A stretch of DNA of 43,027 nt from DASVLX01 sp036384655 (GTDB taxonomy: Bacteria > Actinomycetota > Actinomycetes > Mycobacteriales > Pseudonocardiaceae): NCBI GenBank assembly GCA_036384655.1, contig DASVLX010000309.1:1-43027 (forward strand), given 5' to 3'. Every line of letters begins with the position of its first letter. Position 1 is the first letter of the stretch. A program made the translations under genes and the position numbers. A model generated the notes under the pieces. The model ran no database searches. It was not told where the DNA came from and was given only the letters and a program-made list of their open reading frames with translations. This document shows positions 8,110 through 15,826 of this stretch, one piece after another.

Positions 8110-9567
8110 ATGTCATCCGTTGTCGTCAGCCCAGCGCGCCCGGACAACCACGAACTGCTGCGGATCGGGTCGAAACGCGTCGACACTCCCGGCCGCATCG
8201 AGGTCCGTGACCCCGCCACCGGCACGATCGTCGGGAGCTGCGCCAACGCCTCCACCACGGATGTGGTGGCCGCCGTCGACGCCGCCCAAGCCGCCTACCG
8301 GACGTGGGGACGGACCACCGCCAGCGACCGGGCCGGTGTGCTGCACGACATCGCCGAGGCGATGGTCGCCGACGAGCCCCAACTCGCGAGACTGGTCACC
8401 GCCGAGGTCGGCAAACCGCTCGCCGAATCCAGCGGCGAGGTCGACTACGCCGCCGAGTTCGCCCACTGGTACGCCGAGGAGGCGCGACGAGTCTCCGGGC
8501 GGGTCACGATCGGCGGTCCCGACGAACCCTGGCGGCAGCTCGTGCGGCAACCGATCGGCGTCGTCGGGGCGATCACCCCGTGGAACTACCCGCTCGTGCT
8601 GTCCGCCCGCAAGGCGTTCGCCGCGATCGCGGCCGGCTGCACCGTCGTCCTCAAACCCAGCGAGCTGGCGCCACTGTCGGTGTTCCGGCTCGGGATGCTC
8701 GCCCAGCAGGCCGGGCTGCCCGACGGTGTCCTCAACATCGTCACCGCCAGCCCACCCACGATTGTCGGTGACGTGTTCAGCACCGACCCGCGCGTCCGGA
8801 AGATCTCCTTCACCGGCTCGGTCGCCACCGGCAAGACCCTGATGCGCGCGGCCGCCCGCACCCTCACCCGGGTTGGGTTGGAACTGGGCGGCAACAACGC
8901 GTTCCTGGTGTTCGAGGACGCCGACCTTGACCTCGCGGTGCGCGCGGCGGTGGTGGCGAAACTCCGCAACGGCGGCCAGACCTGCGTGTGCGCGAACCGG
9001 TTCCTGGTGCACGAATCCGTGCTCACCGAGTTCGCCGACCGGCTCGCGGAAGCCTTGGGCGGCAAGGTCGTCGGATCCGGGTCCGATCCGGCCACCGAGG
9101 TCGGACCGATGATCAACCAGCGGGCCGTCGACCGGATCCGCGTTGCCGTCGACCAGGCTCTCGCCAACGGCGCCACCGCCGTGCGCGCCACCAACAACAG
9201 CCTGCCCGACGGGCCGTACTATCCGCCGACCGTGCTGCTCGACGTCGACGCCGACAGCACCCTGATGACCGAGGAGATCTTCGGGCCCGTCGCCCCCGTC
9301 ACCGGCTTCCACGACTTCGAGCAGGCCATCGACCTCGCCAACGACACCGAATACGGGCTGGCCGCTTATGTGTTCACGGCCAGCCTGCGCACCGCGATGC
9401 GCGCCAGCGAGGAACTGGAAACGGGCATCGTCATCGTCAACCGCGCCGCGCCCTCCGGTGTCGAGTTCCCACAGGGCGGCGTGAAACAGAGCGGAATCGG
9501 CCTGGAGGGCGGCCCGGAGGGTCTGGCGGACTTCACCACCAGCAAGTTCGTCACGCTGGGCGGCTGA
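8110..9567 (+). CDS. NAD(P)-dependent aldehyde dehydrogenase, succinate-semialdehyde-dehydrogenase-like
   Basis: 485 aa, full length for the family. The catalytic thiol is Cys292 in GGQTCVCANR and the general base is Glu258 in LELGGNN; the cofactor/oxyanion segment PWNYP lies near residue 157. The QTCVCANR context and the overall spacing resemble GabD-type succinate-semialdehyde dehydrogenases, but the true aldehyde is not predictable. AAGGAG lies just before the ATG at 8110, eight bases after the synthetase stop. It is expected to convert the pathway aldehyde to the acid that the ADP-forming synthetase then activates. Confidence 0.93.
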   Translation: MSSVVVSPARPDNHELLRIGSKRVDTPGRIEVRDPATGTIVGSCANASTTDVVAAVDAAQAAYRTWGRTTASDRAGVLHDIAEAMVADEPQLARLVTAEVGKPLAESSGEVDYAAEFAHWYAEEARRVSGRVTIGGPDEPWRQLVRQPIGVVGAITPWNYPLVLSARKAFAAIAAGCTVVLKPSELAPLSVFRLGMLAQQAGLPDGVLNIVTASPPTIVGDVFSTDPRVRKISFTGSVATGKTLMRAAARTLTRVGLELGGNNAFLVFEDADLDLAVRAAVVAKLRNGGQTCVCANRFLVHESVLTEFADRLAEALGGKVVGSGSDPATEVGPMINQRAVDRIRVAVDQALANGATAVRATNNSLPDGPYYPPTVLLDVDADSTLMTEEIFGPVAPVTGFHDFEQAIDLANDTEYGLAAYVFTASLRTAMRASEELETGIVIVNRAAPSGVEFPQGGVKQSGIGLEGGPEGLADFTTSKFVTLGG

Positions 9568-9591
9568 GATCGATCGGGGAGCTGAAATCCG

Positions 9592-9789
9592 GTGAACGAC
9601 ATGCGAGTGACCGTCGACCACCAACAATGCTTCGGCTACGCGCGCTGCGTGCAGATCGCCCCACACACGTTCTCCCTCGATGAGGAGGGCTACAGCGTCG
9701 CCGGCGCACCCGCCGACGACGAGGACGACATCCGCGACGCCGCCTGGGCCTGCCCCATGCAGGCCATCACCGTGTCCGATTCGGGCTGA
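9592..9789 (+). CDS. [3Fe-4S] ferredoxin
   Basis: A 65-aa acidic ferredoxin of the P450-partner type. The ligands are Cys13, Cys19 and Cys54 (CFGYARC, then ACPMQAI). The position that would hold a further Cys in a [4Fe-4S] site is replaced by Tyr/Ala, which marks a [3Fe-4S] cluster. The GTG at 9592 is used; an in-frame ATG at 9601 is an alternative. As last gene of the operon it is probably the electron donor for the P450 at 2007-3218, although six kilobases separate them. No reductase gene is in view. Confidence 0.92.
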   Translation: MNDMRVTVDHQQCFGYARCVQIAPHTFSLDEEGYSVAGAPADDEDDIRDAAWACPMQAITVSDSG

Positions 9790-9800
9790 CCGGACCCGGT

Positions 9801-10106
9801 CTACGACTCCAGCCAGACCAGCCACCCGCCGAGGACCAGACTGATCACCCCGAACAGCGCCATGGCCAGGCCATACAGGTAATAGCGAAGGCTACGGGTG
9901 ATCTCCGCGCGGTGGCGGTGGATCACCACCGCTATGACGATCCCGAGCACCAACTGCACCAACCCCAGCAGCACCACGATGAGCCCCACCACGGCCAACA
10001 CGACGGTCATCCGGCTCGCATGCTGATTCGGGTCACTCGCGACGATCTCCAGCAAACCCGCCAAGGCCCACCCCACACAGACTGGATTCCAGTCGGACGT
10101 GATCAC
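9801..10106 (-). CDS. Small membrane protein of unknown function
   Basis: The reading frame ends at 9801 and shows two strong membrane segments, TVVLAVVGLIVVLLGLVQ and YYLYGLAMALFGVISLVLGG, joined by a basic loop (HRHRAEITRSLRYY), plus a weaker hydrophobic stretch WALAGLLEIVA at the N-terminus. The start is uncertain: GTG at 10106 (GGCGGGG upstream) gives about 101 aa, ATG at 10010 gives 69 aa, and the frame stays open to 10220. It faces the ferredoxin gene and ends 11 bases after it, so it is not part of that operon. No family recognised. Confidence 0.55.
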   Translation of the reverse strand: MITSDWNPVCVGWALAGLLEIVASDPNQHASRMTVVLAVVGLIVVLLGLVQLVLGIVIAVVIHRHRAEITRSLRYYLYGLAMALFGVISLVLGGWLVWLES

Positions 10107-10223
10107 GCATCCCCGCCGGAACGCTACCCACCGCCCCGGCTGCTGTGGCGCTCTCCGCGAGATTGTGGCAGGTATCACCGTCCTGCCACGCTCTGTTACT
10201 GACTCCTCGATCCGGATCACCTA

Positions 10224-10260
10224 CACGGGACCTCCCACCGGCCCGGTTGGAGGTCCCGTG
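10224..10260. terminator. Perfect 12-bp stem hairpin
   Basis: CACGGGACCTCC at 10224-10235 pairs perfectly with GGAGGTCCCGTG at 10249-10260, and the 13-base loop can pair further. It lies upstream of both divergent neighbours (membrane protein and secreted protein), where a terminator is not expected, so it may be a leader structure or a leftover of a lost gene. The rest of 10107-10444 holds no convincing gene. Confidence 0.5.
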
Positions 10261-10444
10261 ACGAAAACTATCACTCTGGATGTCTGCGTGCACCCACATT
10301 CCGGTGAGGAATACACCCGAATGTGCATGGCGACTGGTAACCCGCCAAAAGCTAAGGATGCAATACTCATCTCACGAGAGCGTCAGCGACGATCTCACTG
10401 GCCGACGAAAAGCCAGCCGCAGCGATTTGCAAGGGGGACTGTTC

Positions 10445-11035
10445 ATGAAATCGTCAGTTCGTATCTCCACGGTCCTGGCGGTACTCACTTTCGGCGTGCT
10501 CGCCAGTTCTGGACCATCCTTCGGTGTCCAAACCCTGTCCACCGCGACACGCACGGTCGACAGCGTGGCGATCCAGTCGTCAATTGAATCCCACGAAGGC
10601 GTGCTCACCCAAAGCGAAGCCGCTCGTCTGGGGGTTCACGCGGACGCCGTCTATCTGGATACACCGCAGGTGCGCGCCCTCTACGCCGCGCAGCGCGACG
10701 CGGACCTCCAGATCGCCAGGAATGTGACGTCCACGACCCTAGCAGCCACGCCCCGCGATGCTTCGGGATGCAACCTGGAGGTTTGTATCGAGGTGATCGG
10801 GTCCGGATTGACTGTGAACAACTGGAACACCGTCGCCTACACCACCGGTCCTCAGTGCTCATTCGCTGGTTACTGGGAGGGCGGACAGCTCGCATTCACA
10901 GGCAAACAGCTGTGCGGTGATGGCGTTCTTGAGACGTTCGCCAGTAACTTCGATGGCCCCTTTGATAACGGTGAGCAAGTGTGCAACACCTGGGTGGACA
11001 TCGCAGGGAAGCCCTGCGAGACCATCCACTCCTGA
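10445..11035 (+). CDS. Secreted protein of unknown function with Cys-containing C-terminal domain
   Basis: 196 aa. The ATG at 10445 follows a good ribosome site (AAGGGGGAC), and gives a classical signal peptide: MKSSVRIS, a hydrophobic core TVLAVLTFGVLASSG, and a probable cleavage near residue 30. A Ser/Thr-rich linker leads to a domain from about residue 105 with six Cys (CNLEVC, QCSF, KQLC, QVC, PC), suggesting disulfides in an exported domain. I do not recognise the family. The frame is open further upstream but lacks coding character there. The segment is visibly less GC-rich than the operon before it. A hairpin follows at 11039-11086. Confidence 0.75.
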   Translation: MKSSVRISTVLAVLTFGVLASSGPSFGVQTLSTATRTVDSVAIQSSIESHEGVLTQSEAARLGVHADAVYLDTPQVRALYAAQRDADLQIARNVTSTTLAATPRDASGCNLEVCIEVIGSGLTVNNWNTVAYTTGPQCSFAGYWEGGQLAFTGKQLCGDGVLETFASNFDGPFDNGEQVCNTWVDIAGKPCETIHS

Positions 11036-11038
11036 ACC

Positions 11039-11086
11039 CTGCTCGCTGCCAGCGGGATATGGATGGCTTCCGCTGGCAGCGAGCAG
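11039..11086 (+). terminator. Rho-independent-type hairpin after the secreted protein
   Basis: A perfect 17-bp stem (11039-11055 with 11070-11086) and a 14-base loop start just after the stop codon of the secreted protein. There is no T-run, as is common in actinomycetes. Confidence 0.75.
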
Positions 11087-11127
11087 CACCCAGCCACACC
11101 GGCCTGCGCTTGGAGGCAGACAGATCC

Positions 11128-11613
11128 ATGCGGTTTCATCCTTCGACTCCCGACACGGTGGACTTTCCCGTGCTCGGAATCCCGCCGACCATCTGGTCGG
11201 GAACGCGGAAGCTCTCAATGCGCGGCGCGGCCGCGTCCCGCACACCAAACGGCGGGATCGGACCAATGGTCATCGCCACGGTGACCTACAACTATTACCT
11301 GCCCGGGGAGACGCTGCCGAGGCTGGTCATCGGCCAGGGACCGGCGGAGCCGCACGAGTTTGACAATCATTCTGAGGTGTCGGTGCTGCTCAGGAGTAAG
11401 GAGCGACCGTCCCTGGACGCTCCCATCCGCGATGCTGACGAGGCCGTCACGGTCGAAGGCGTAACCGTGACCGCGACCAGGCAGGTCTGGCAGGACCCCC
11501 GGGTTTCCTCGGTCCGGTTCGTCTGGCGTGGCGACCGACGTGTGCATATCGCGTCCTGGGACTATCCGCTCGACGCGGCCTTCTTCCGGTCGCTCGCCGA
11601 AGTCGAGGCGTAA
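11128..11613 (+). CDS. Hypothetical protein
   Basis: 161 aa when started at the ATG at 11128, which has GGAGG at 11112-11116; the frame is open upstream through the hairpin but that part has no coding character. The sequence has mixed beta-type character (MVIATVTYNYYLPGETLP, then SVRFVWRGDRRVHIASWDYP) and ends SLAEVEA. No signal peptide, membrane segment or known motif. It lies between a terminator hairpin and the GH4 gene, which has its own ribosome site 72 bases downstream. Function unknown. Confidence 0.6.
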   Translation: MRFHPSTPDTVDFPVLGIPPTIWSGTRKLSMRGAAASRTPNGGIGPMVIATVTYNYYLPGETLPRLVIGQGPAEPHEFDNHSEVSVLLRSKERPSLDAPIRDADEAVTVEGVTVTATRQVWQDPRVSSVRFVWRGDRRVHIASWDYPLDAAFFRSLAEVEA

Positions 11614-11685
11614 CACCGGCGCCCCTCGCCCGGCTGAGGAAGATGGAGGCGGTGAGTCCGAGGCCGATCCGAGGAGGAGTTCGCG

Positions 11686-12954
11686 ATGAAGGTGGCCGTC
11701 GTCGGTGGCGGGTCCACGTACACGCCGGAACTGGTGGACGGCCTGGCCCGGTTGCGGGACCGGATCGACGTCACCGAACTGGCGCTGGTCGACCCGGCCG
11801 CCGAGCGGGTCTCGGTCGTCGGTGGCCTGGCCCGGCGGATGTTCGCTCGGCACGGTCATCCCGCGACCGTCAGCTGGGGCGACAACCTGGAGGCCGCCGT
11901 CGAGGGCGCGTCGATCGTGCTCATCCAACTGCGGGTCGGTGGGCAGGCGGCGCGCCGCACCGACGAGACGTTCCCGCTGGAGGAATGCTGCCTCGGCCAG
12001 GAGACCACCGGCGCGGGCGGGCTCGCCAAGGCACTCCGCACGGTGCCGGTGGTGCTGGACATCGCCGAGCGGGTGCGACGTGTCGCCCCGGACGCGTGGA
12101 TCCTGGACTTCACCAACCCGGTCGGCATCCAGACTCGCGCGCTGCTGGACGCCGGGCACCGCGCGGTGGGTCTGTGCAATGTGGCGATCACGACCCAGCG
12201 CTGGACCGCGGCCGCACTCGACGTGTCACCGTCCGAAGTGGAGCTCGACCACTTCGGGCTCAACCACCTGAGCTGGGTGTGGGCGCTGCGCGTGCACGGG
12301 CAGGACAGGCTTTCCGACATCCTCGGCAACGACGGCCTCACCTACGGGCTGACCGGCCTGGACGCCCGGCATTCCCGCCGCATCGGCGCGCTGCCCTCCC
12401 CCTACCTGCGTTACTACTACGACCACGACAACATCGTCGAGGGCCTGAAGACCAGCGAGACCCGCGCCGACCAGGTCGCGAAGCTGGAACAGGAGCTGCT
12501 CGCCCTTTACGCGGACCCGAGTCTGGACACCAAACCCGAGATCCTCAACCAGCGCGGCGGCGCCTTCTATTCGGAGGCCGCCGTCGAGCTGATGGCCGCG
12601 CTACTCGCGCCGGCCTCTCCCGGAGCTGTCAGCCGGCAGGTCCTCAACGTGCGTAACCGGGGCACGCTGCCGTTCCTGGATGATGACGCGGTGATCGAGG
12701 TGCCCTGCGTGGTCGATCAGGCCGGTGCGCGGCCGCTGCCCGCCAGGCGCGTGGACCCACTGGCCGCCGGCCTCATCGCGCACGTGTCCGGCTACGAGAC
12801 GCTGGCGGTGGACGCGGCCCTGCGCGGCGGCCGGGACCGGGTGGTCCGCGCACTGTTGGCGCACCCGCTGATCGGGCAGGCCGATCTGTCGGAACGCCTG
12901 GCGGACAAGCTGATCGCCATCAACACCCAGTACCTGCCGTGGGCGCGGGCATGA
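11686..12954 (+). CDS. GH4 family 6-phospho-beta-glucosidase
   Basis: 422 aa, typical of glycoside hydrolase family 4, which cleaves phosphorylated disaccharides by an NAD- and Mn-dependent redox mechanism. The NAD loop VVGGGSTYTP is at residues 4-13; the metal ligands are Cys164 (LCNVAI) and His194 (GLNHLSW), and NQRGGAFYSEAA carries the conserved Tyr region. A strong GAGGAG precedes the ATG. The stop overlaps the ATG of the kinase gene (ATGA at 12951-12954), so hydrolase and sugar kinase are made together. There is no PTS or ABC sugar transporter in the window, so where the phospho-sugar comes from is open; the coupled kinase may make it. Confidence 0.93.
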   Translation: MKVAVVGGGSTYTPELVDGLARLRDRIDVTELALVDPAAERVSVVGGLARRMFARHGHPATVSWGDNLEAAVEGASIVLIQLRVGGQAARRTDETFPLEECCLGQETTGAGGLAKALRTVPVVLDIAERVRRVAPDAWILDFTNPVGIQTRALLDAGHRAVGLCNVAITTQRWTAAALDVSPSEVELDHFGLNHLSWVWALRVHGQDRLSDILGNDGLTYGLTGLDARHSRRIGALPSPYLRYYYDHDNIVEGLKTSETRADQVAKLEQELLALYADPSLDTKPEILNQRGGAFYSEAAVELMAALLAPASPGAVSRQVLNVRNRGTLPFLDDDAVIEVPCVVDQAGARPLPARRVDPLAAGLIAHVSGYETLAVDAALRGGRDRVVRALLAHPLIGQADLSERLADKLIAINTQYLPWARA

Positions 12955-14030
12955 CAGCCGCCGCGACCGGAGCCGTCCTCGCGGTCGACGGCGGCAACAG
13001 CAAGACCGATGTGGCGTTGCTGGCCGCCGACGGCAGCCTGCTCGCGCATGTGCGCGGTGCCGGCAGCAACCACCAGACCGTCGGTGTGGACGCCGCCCAA
13101 GCGACGCTGGCGAAGCTCGTCGACGCGGTGCGGGACCGCGCCGGGATCACCGCGGACGCACCGCTGGCCGAGGTCGCGGCACTGTGCCTGGCCGGCGCCG
13201 ACCTGCCGGCCGACATCGACCGCACCACCGCCTGGGCGCGGCGGCGGGGCTGGGCGCCTCGTGTGGTGGTGGACACCGACATCGCAGCGATGCTGCACGC
13301 CAGCCCACACGCGGACAACGCGGTCGCGGTGGTGTGTGGCGGCGGGATCAACGCGATCGGGTTGCGCGGCCGCGACGGCGCCACCGCGCGGTTCCCGGCG
13401 CTGGGCATGCTCACCGGCGACTGGGGCGGCGGCGGTCAACTCGCCATGGAGGTCATGTTCGCGGCGTCCCGCGCGGAGGATGGTCGTGGGCCGGCGACGG
13501 TCCTGGTGGACGAGGTGCGCGCGTTGTGGGGCGTCGAGTCGGTGCGGGACGCCGCCATCGCCGTCCACACCGGACGGATCGGTTATGACCGGCTGCACGA
13601 ACTACCGCCGCTGATCTTCACCGCGGCCACCGCCGGCGACACGGTCGCCCGCGGTCTGGTCGACCGGTTGTCCGACGAGATCGCCGCCTGGGTGCTTGCC
13701 TGCCTGCGCCACCTCGACCTGCTCCGGTGTTCCAGGCGGCGCGGCGCCGCGTTCTCGGCCTGCGGCCTTGCGCCGCATCCACCTGGAACACCGGAGATTG
13801 ATGTGCTGTTGGCTGGTGGAGTGCTGGTCGGCAACGCGCCGGTCATGCTGCCGGCGCTACGGCAACGGCTGGCCGGGCCGGCACCGGCGGCCGAGGTGCG
13901 GCTGATCGACGCGCCACCGATCGCCGGCGCGGCCATCCTCGGATTCGGTCACCTGCCCACCGCCGTGCCGACGGAGGTGCTGGGAAAGGCGCGGTCGGCG
14001 TTGATCGCGGAGTTGCACTGGCGGGTCTGA
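12951..14030 (+). CDS. BadF/BadG-type N-acetylglucosamine-kinase-like sugar kinase
   Basis: 359 aa of the ASKHA fold. The phosphate-1 motif AVDGGNSKTD is at 11-20, a second ATP motif region CGGGINAIGL follows, then LTGDWGGGGQLAM (acceptor region) and the adenosine-site segment VLLAGGVLVGNAPVMLP. Family members phosphorylate N-acetylglucosamine or glucosamine. ATG 12951 is preferred because it overlaps the GH4 stop; a GTG at 12939 is possible. Residues 258-282 (RCSRRRGAAFSACGLAPH...) interrupt the expected junction between HLDLL and the GGG loop and coincide exactly with a palindromic DNA insertion. Whether the kinase remains active is unknown. Confidence 0.87.
   Translation: MTAAATGAVLAVDGGNSKTDVALLAADGSLLAHVRGAGSNHQTVGVDAAQATLAKLVDAVRDRAGITADAPLAEVAALCLAGADLPADIDRTTAWARRRGWAPRVVVDTDIAAMLHASPHADNAVAVVCGGGINAIGLRGRDGATARFPALGMLTGDWGGGGQLAMEVMFAASRAEDGRGPATVLVDEVRALWGVESVRDAAIAVHTGRIGYDRLHELPPLIFTAATAGDTVARGLVDRLSDEIAAWVLACLRHLDLLRCSRRRGAAFSACGLAPHPPGTPEIDVLLAGGVLVGNAPVMLPALRQRLAGPAPAAEVRLIDAPPIAGAAILGFGHLPTAVPTEVLGKARSALIAELHWRV
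13722..13796. repeat. Palindromic insertion inside the kinase gene
   Basis: CTCCGGTGTTCCAGG (13722-13736) pairs perfectly with CCTGGAACACCGGAG (13782-13796). The 45 bases between contain more self-complementary runs (GCGGCGCCGC, GGCCTGCGGCC). The element is 75 bases, 25 codons, so the frame is kept. Confidence 0.7.
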
Positions 14031-14045
14031 CCGCCGGAAGTTGTT

Positions 14046-14387
14046 TCAGCGGAGCCGTTCGGCGTCGCGGGCGACCCGGCCGAGTTCGACGGCCAACGCC
14101 CGCAGTTCGTCCGGCCGGGCACCGTCGTCCAGTGCGGTCCGCACATCCTCGGCGGCGCACCGCAGCCGGAACAACCGGTCCCGCAGGTTCGCCAGTTCGG
14201 TGGACGACAGCACCACGGCGTCCTCGGGCAGGCCCCCACGCTGTGTCGCGGCACGCCGCTCGTAGGCACGCTGCCGGCATGCCTGCCCGCAGTAACGGCG
14301 CCGCCGACCGATCTTGATCTCCTCCGGTAGAAGCCGGCCACACCACTGACAGTGTCCGGCACTGGTCCGTTTCGTTACGCTGACCAC
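14046..14387 (-). CDS. Zinc-ribbon-like small protein
   Basis: 113 aa from a GTG at 14387. The N-terminus carries a probable zinc site, CQWCGRLLP...YCGQACRQRAYERR, of the CxxC...CxxxC type seen in many actinobacterial small proteins, followed by a helical, coiled-coil-like C-terminus (TELANLRDRLFRLRCAAEDV, then LAVELGRVARDAERLR). Role unknown; nucleic-acid or protein binding is typical for such ribbons. The frame is open upstream to 14570, but that part overlaps the divergent phosphodiesterase gene and has no coding character. The 14388-14454 gap would hold both divergent promoters. Confidence 0.7.
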   Translation of the reverse strand: MVSVTKRTSAGHCQWCGRLLPEEIKIGRRRRYCGQACRQRAYERRAATQRGGLPEDAVVLSSTELANLRDRLFRLRCAAEDVRTALDDGARPDELRALAVELGRVARDAERLR

Positions 14388-14454
14388 TCGCGCGACGCTA
14401 GCGGGACATCTGTTGCTCAGCTGCGCGCCACGCCGGTGGAGGACACTACTTACC

Positions 14455-15246
14455 GTGCAGCATGAGCAGAACCATCCGTATCTGACCGGACCGCATCCTC
14501 GGGCGTTCGCGCACCGGGGTTGGCATGTCGATGATCTGGCGGGGATGGAGAACTCGCTGTCGGCGTTCACCCGCGCGGCGCGGGAGGGCTACCGGTATCT
14601 GGAAACCGATGTGCACGCCACCTCCGACGGCGTGGTCGTCGTGAACCACGACGACATCCTGGACCGCACGACCGACGGGCATGGCGCGATCGGCACCCAG
14701 ACGTGGTCGGTGGTCAGCCAGGCGCTGATCGGGCACCGCGAACCGATGTGCCGGTTGGACCATCTCCTGGAGGAGGTGCCGGGCGGACTGTTCAACATCG
14801 ACGTGAAGTCCGACCAGGCGGTCGAGCCGGTGCTGGACGTGTTGAAGCGCACCAACGCGTGGGGCCGGGTCTGTCTGGCCTCGTTCTCCGACGGCCGGCT
14901 CACGCGGCTGCGGAAACAGGCCGGGCCGAGGCTGTTGACGTCGATGGGTCCGCAGTCGGTGCTCGCGCTGTGGGCGGGCGGCAGGCTGGGGCTGCCGGCG
15001 TTGTCCGGCCTGGCGCGCGGCGCGGCCGCGCAGGTGCCGGTCAAACAGGGCCCGCTGACCGTGGTCGGGCCACGGTTCCTGCGTGCCGGGAAGCGGATCG
15101 GTGCCGAGGTCCACGTGTGGACGGTGGACGAGCCGGACCAGATGCACCAGCTGCTGGACCTGGGTGTTGACGGTCTGGTCACCGACCGGCCGGACCTGCT
15201 GCGGGATGTGCTGCGGCAGCGGGGTGTCTGGGCCGAGCGGGTCTGA
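14455..15246 (+). CDS. Glycerophosphodiester phosphodiesterase
   Basis: 263 aa of the GDPD family, hydrolysing glycerophosphodiesters to glycerol-3-phosphate and an alcohol. Catalytic set visible: His20-Arg21 (AHRGWH), Glu32-Asn33, Glu50/Asp52 (LETDVHATSDG) and His65 (NHDD); FNIDVK holds the later Lys and VDGLVTDRPD is the usual C-terminal phrase. GTG 14455 is preferred (GGAGG at 14438-14442) over an ATG at 14413, which lacks a ribosome site. No signal peptide, so it is probably cytoplasmic. Confidence 0.9.
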   Translation: MQHEQNHPYLTGPHPRAFAHRGWHVDDLAGMENSLSAFTRAAREGYRYLETDVHATSDGVVVVNHDDILDRTTDGHGAIGTQTWSVVSQALIGHREPMCRLDHLLEEVPGGLFNIDVKSDQAVEPVLDVLKRTNAWGRVCLASFSDGRLTRLRKQAGPRLLTSMGPQSVLALWAGGRLGLPALSGLARGAAAQVPVKQGPLTVVGPRFLRAGKRIGAEVHVWTVDEPDQMHQLLDLGVDGLVTDRPDLLRDVLRQRGVWAERV

Positions 15247-15288
15247 CGCCCGCCCGGCCGTACTGGTCGCCGGTCAGTCCCGGAGTAC

Positions 15289-15711
15289 TCAGTCCTTGAG
15301 TACTGAGCCGCCCTTGACGCGGATGTACTTGGTGGGCCGGACGGTGATGATCACACGTACGTCGGCGTCCTTGATCTCGTAGTCCATGCCGTAGCGGCGC
15401 TGCAGCGTCCGGTAGAACTCGCCTCCGGGGTCGGGGCGGACGTCCTCGACGACACCGCGGACCTCCAGGAACCGGTACGGGTTCTCGGGGTCGGCGATGG
15501 ACACCGCGACCCGCGGTTCGCGGGCCAGGTTGGCGAACTTCTGCCGGGTACTGGTGTGGGTGAACAGCAGGTGGGTGCCGTCCCACAGGAACCACATGAC
15601 GCTGCTCTGCGGTGATCCGTCCGGCCGGACCGTCGCGAGGTGCGCGAACAGTGGCTTCTCCAGCAGGTCGGCGTGTGATGCCGGTGGGGTCGCGGGCGCC
15701 GGTGAGGTCAT
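15289..15711 (-). CDS. PPOX-class (pyridoxamine-oxidase-fold) flavin/F420 oxidoreductase
   Basis: 140 aa with the split-barrel fold of the PPOX class: LFAHLATVRPDGSPQSSVMWF near the N-terminus, FTHTSTRQKFANLAREPRVAVSIADPENPYRFLEVRG in the middle, and RVIITVRPTKYIRVKGG at the end. This pattern is typical of the small actinobacterial F420- or FMN-binding members. The ATG at 15711 is chosen; the open frame upstream to 15798 has no coding character. The substrate is unknown. A short AGTACTCA/TGAGTACT stem overlaps the stop codon and could help end transcription. Confidence 0.87.
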   Translation of the reverse strand: MTSPAPATPPASHADLLEKPLFAHLATVRPDGSPQSSVMWFLWDGTHLLFTHTSTRQKFANLAREPRVAVSIADPENPYRFLEVRGVVEDVRPDPGGEFYRTLQRRYGMDYEIKDADVRVIITVRPTKYIRVKGGSVLKD

Positions 15712-15826
15712 GGTTGGGGCCTTTCGATCGGGGTCTGTCGCGGGTTCGGGGCTACCGCGGATTTTAGGGCCAACAAGGCGAGATGGTTGCAAGTTCAACC
15801 GTTTTGGGTGGAATCGTCACGCTTGA

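Noticed and set aside
5909..8116. Long antisense frame of 735 codons opposite the acyl-CoA synthetase
   Set aside because: It mirrors the high-GC coding frame, has low-complexity Gly/Arg/His composition and matches no motif, while the plus strand encodes a full enzyme.
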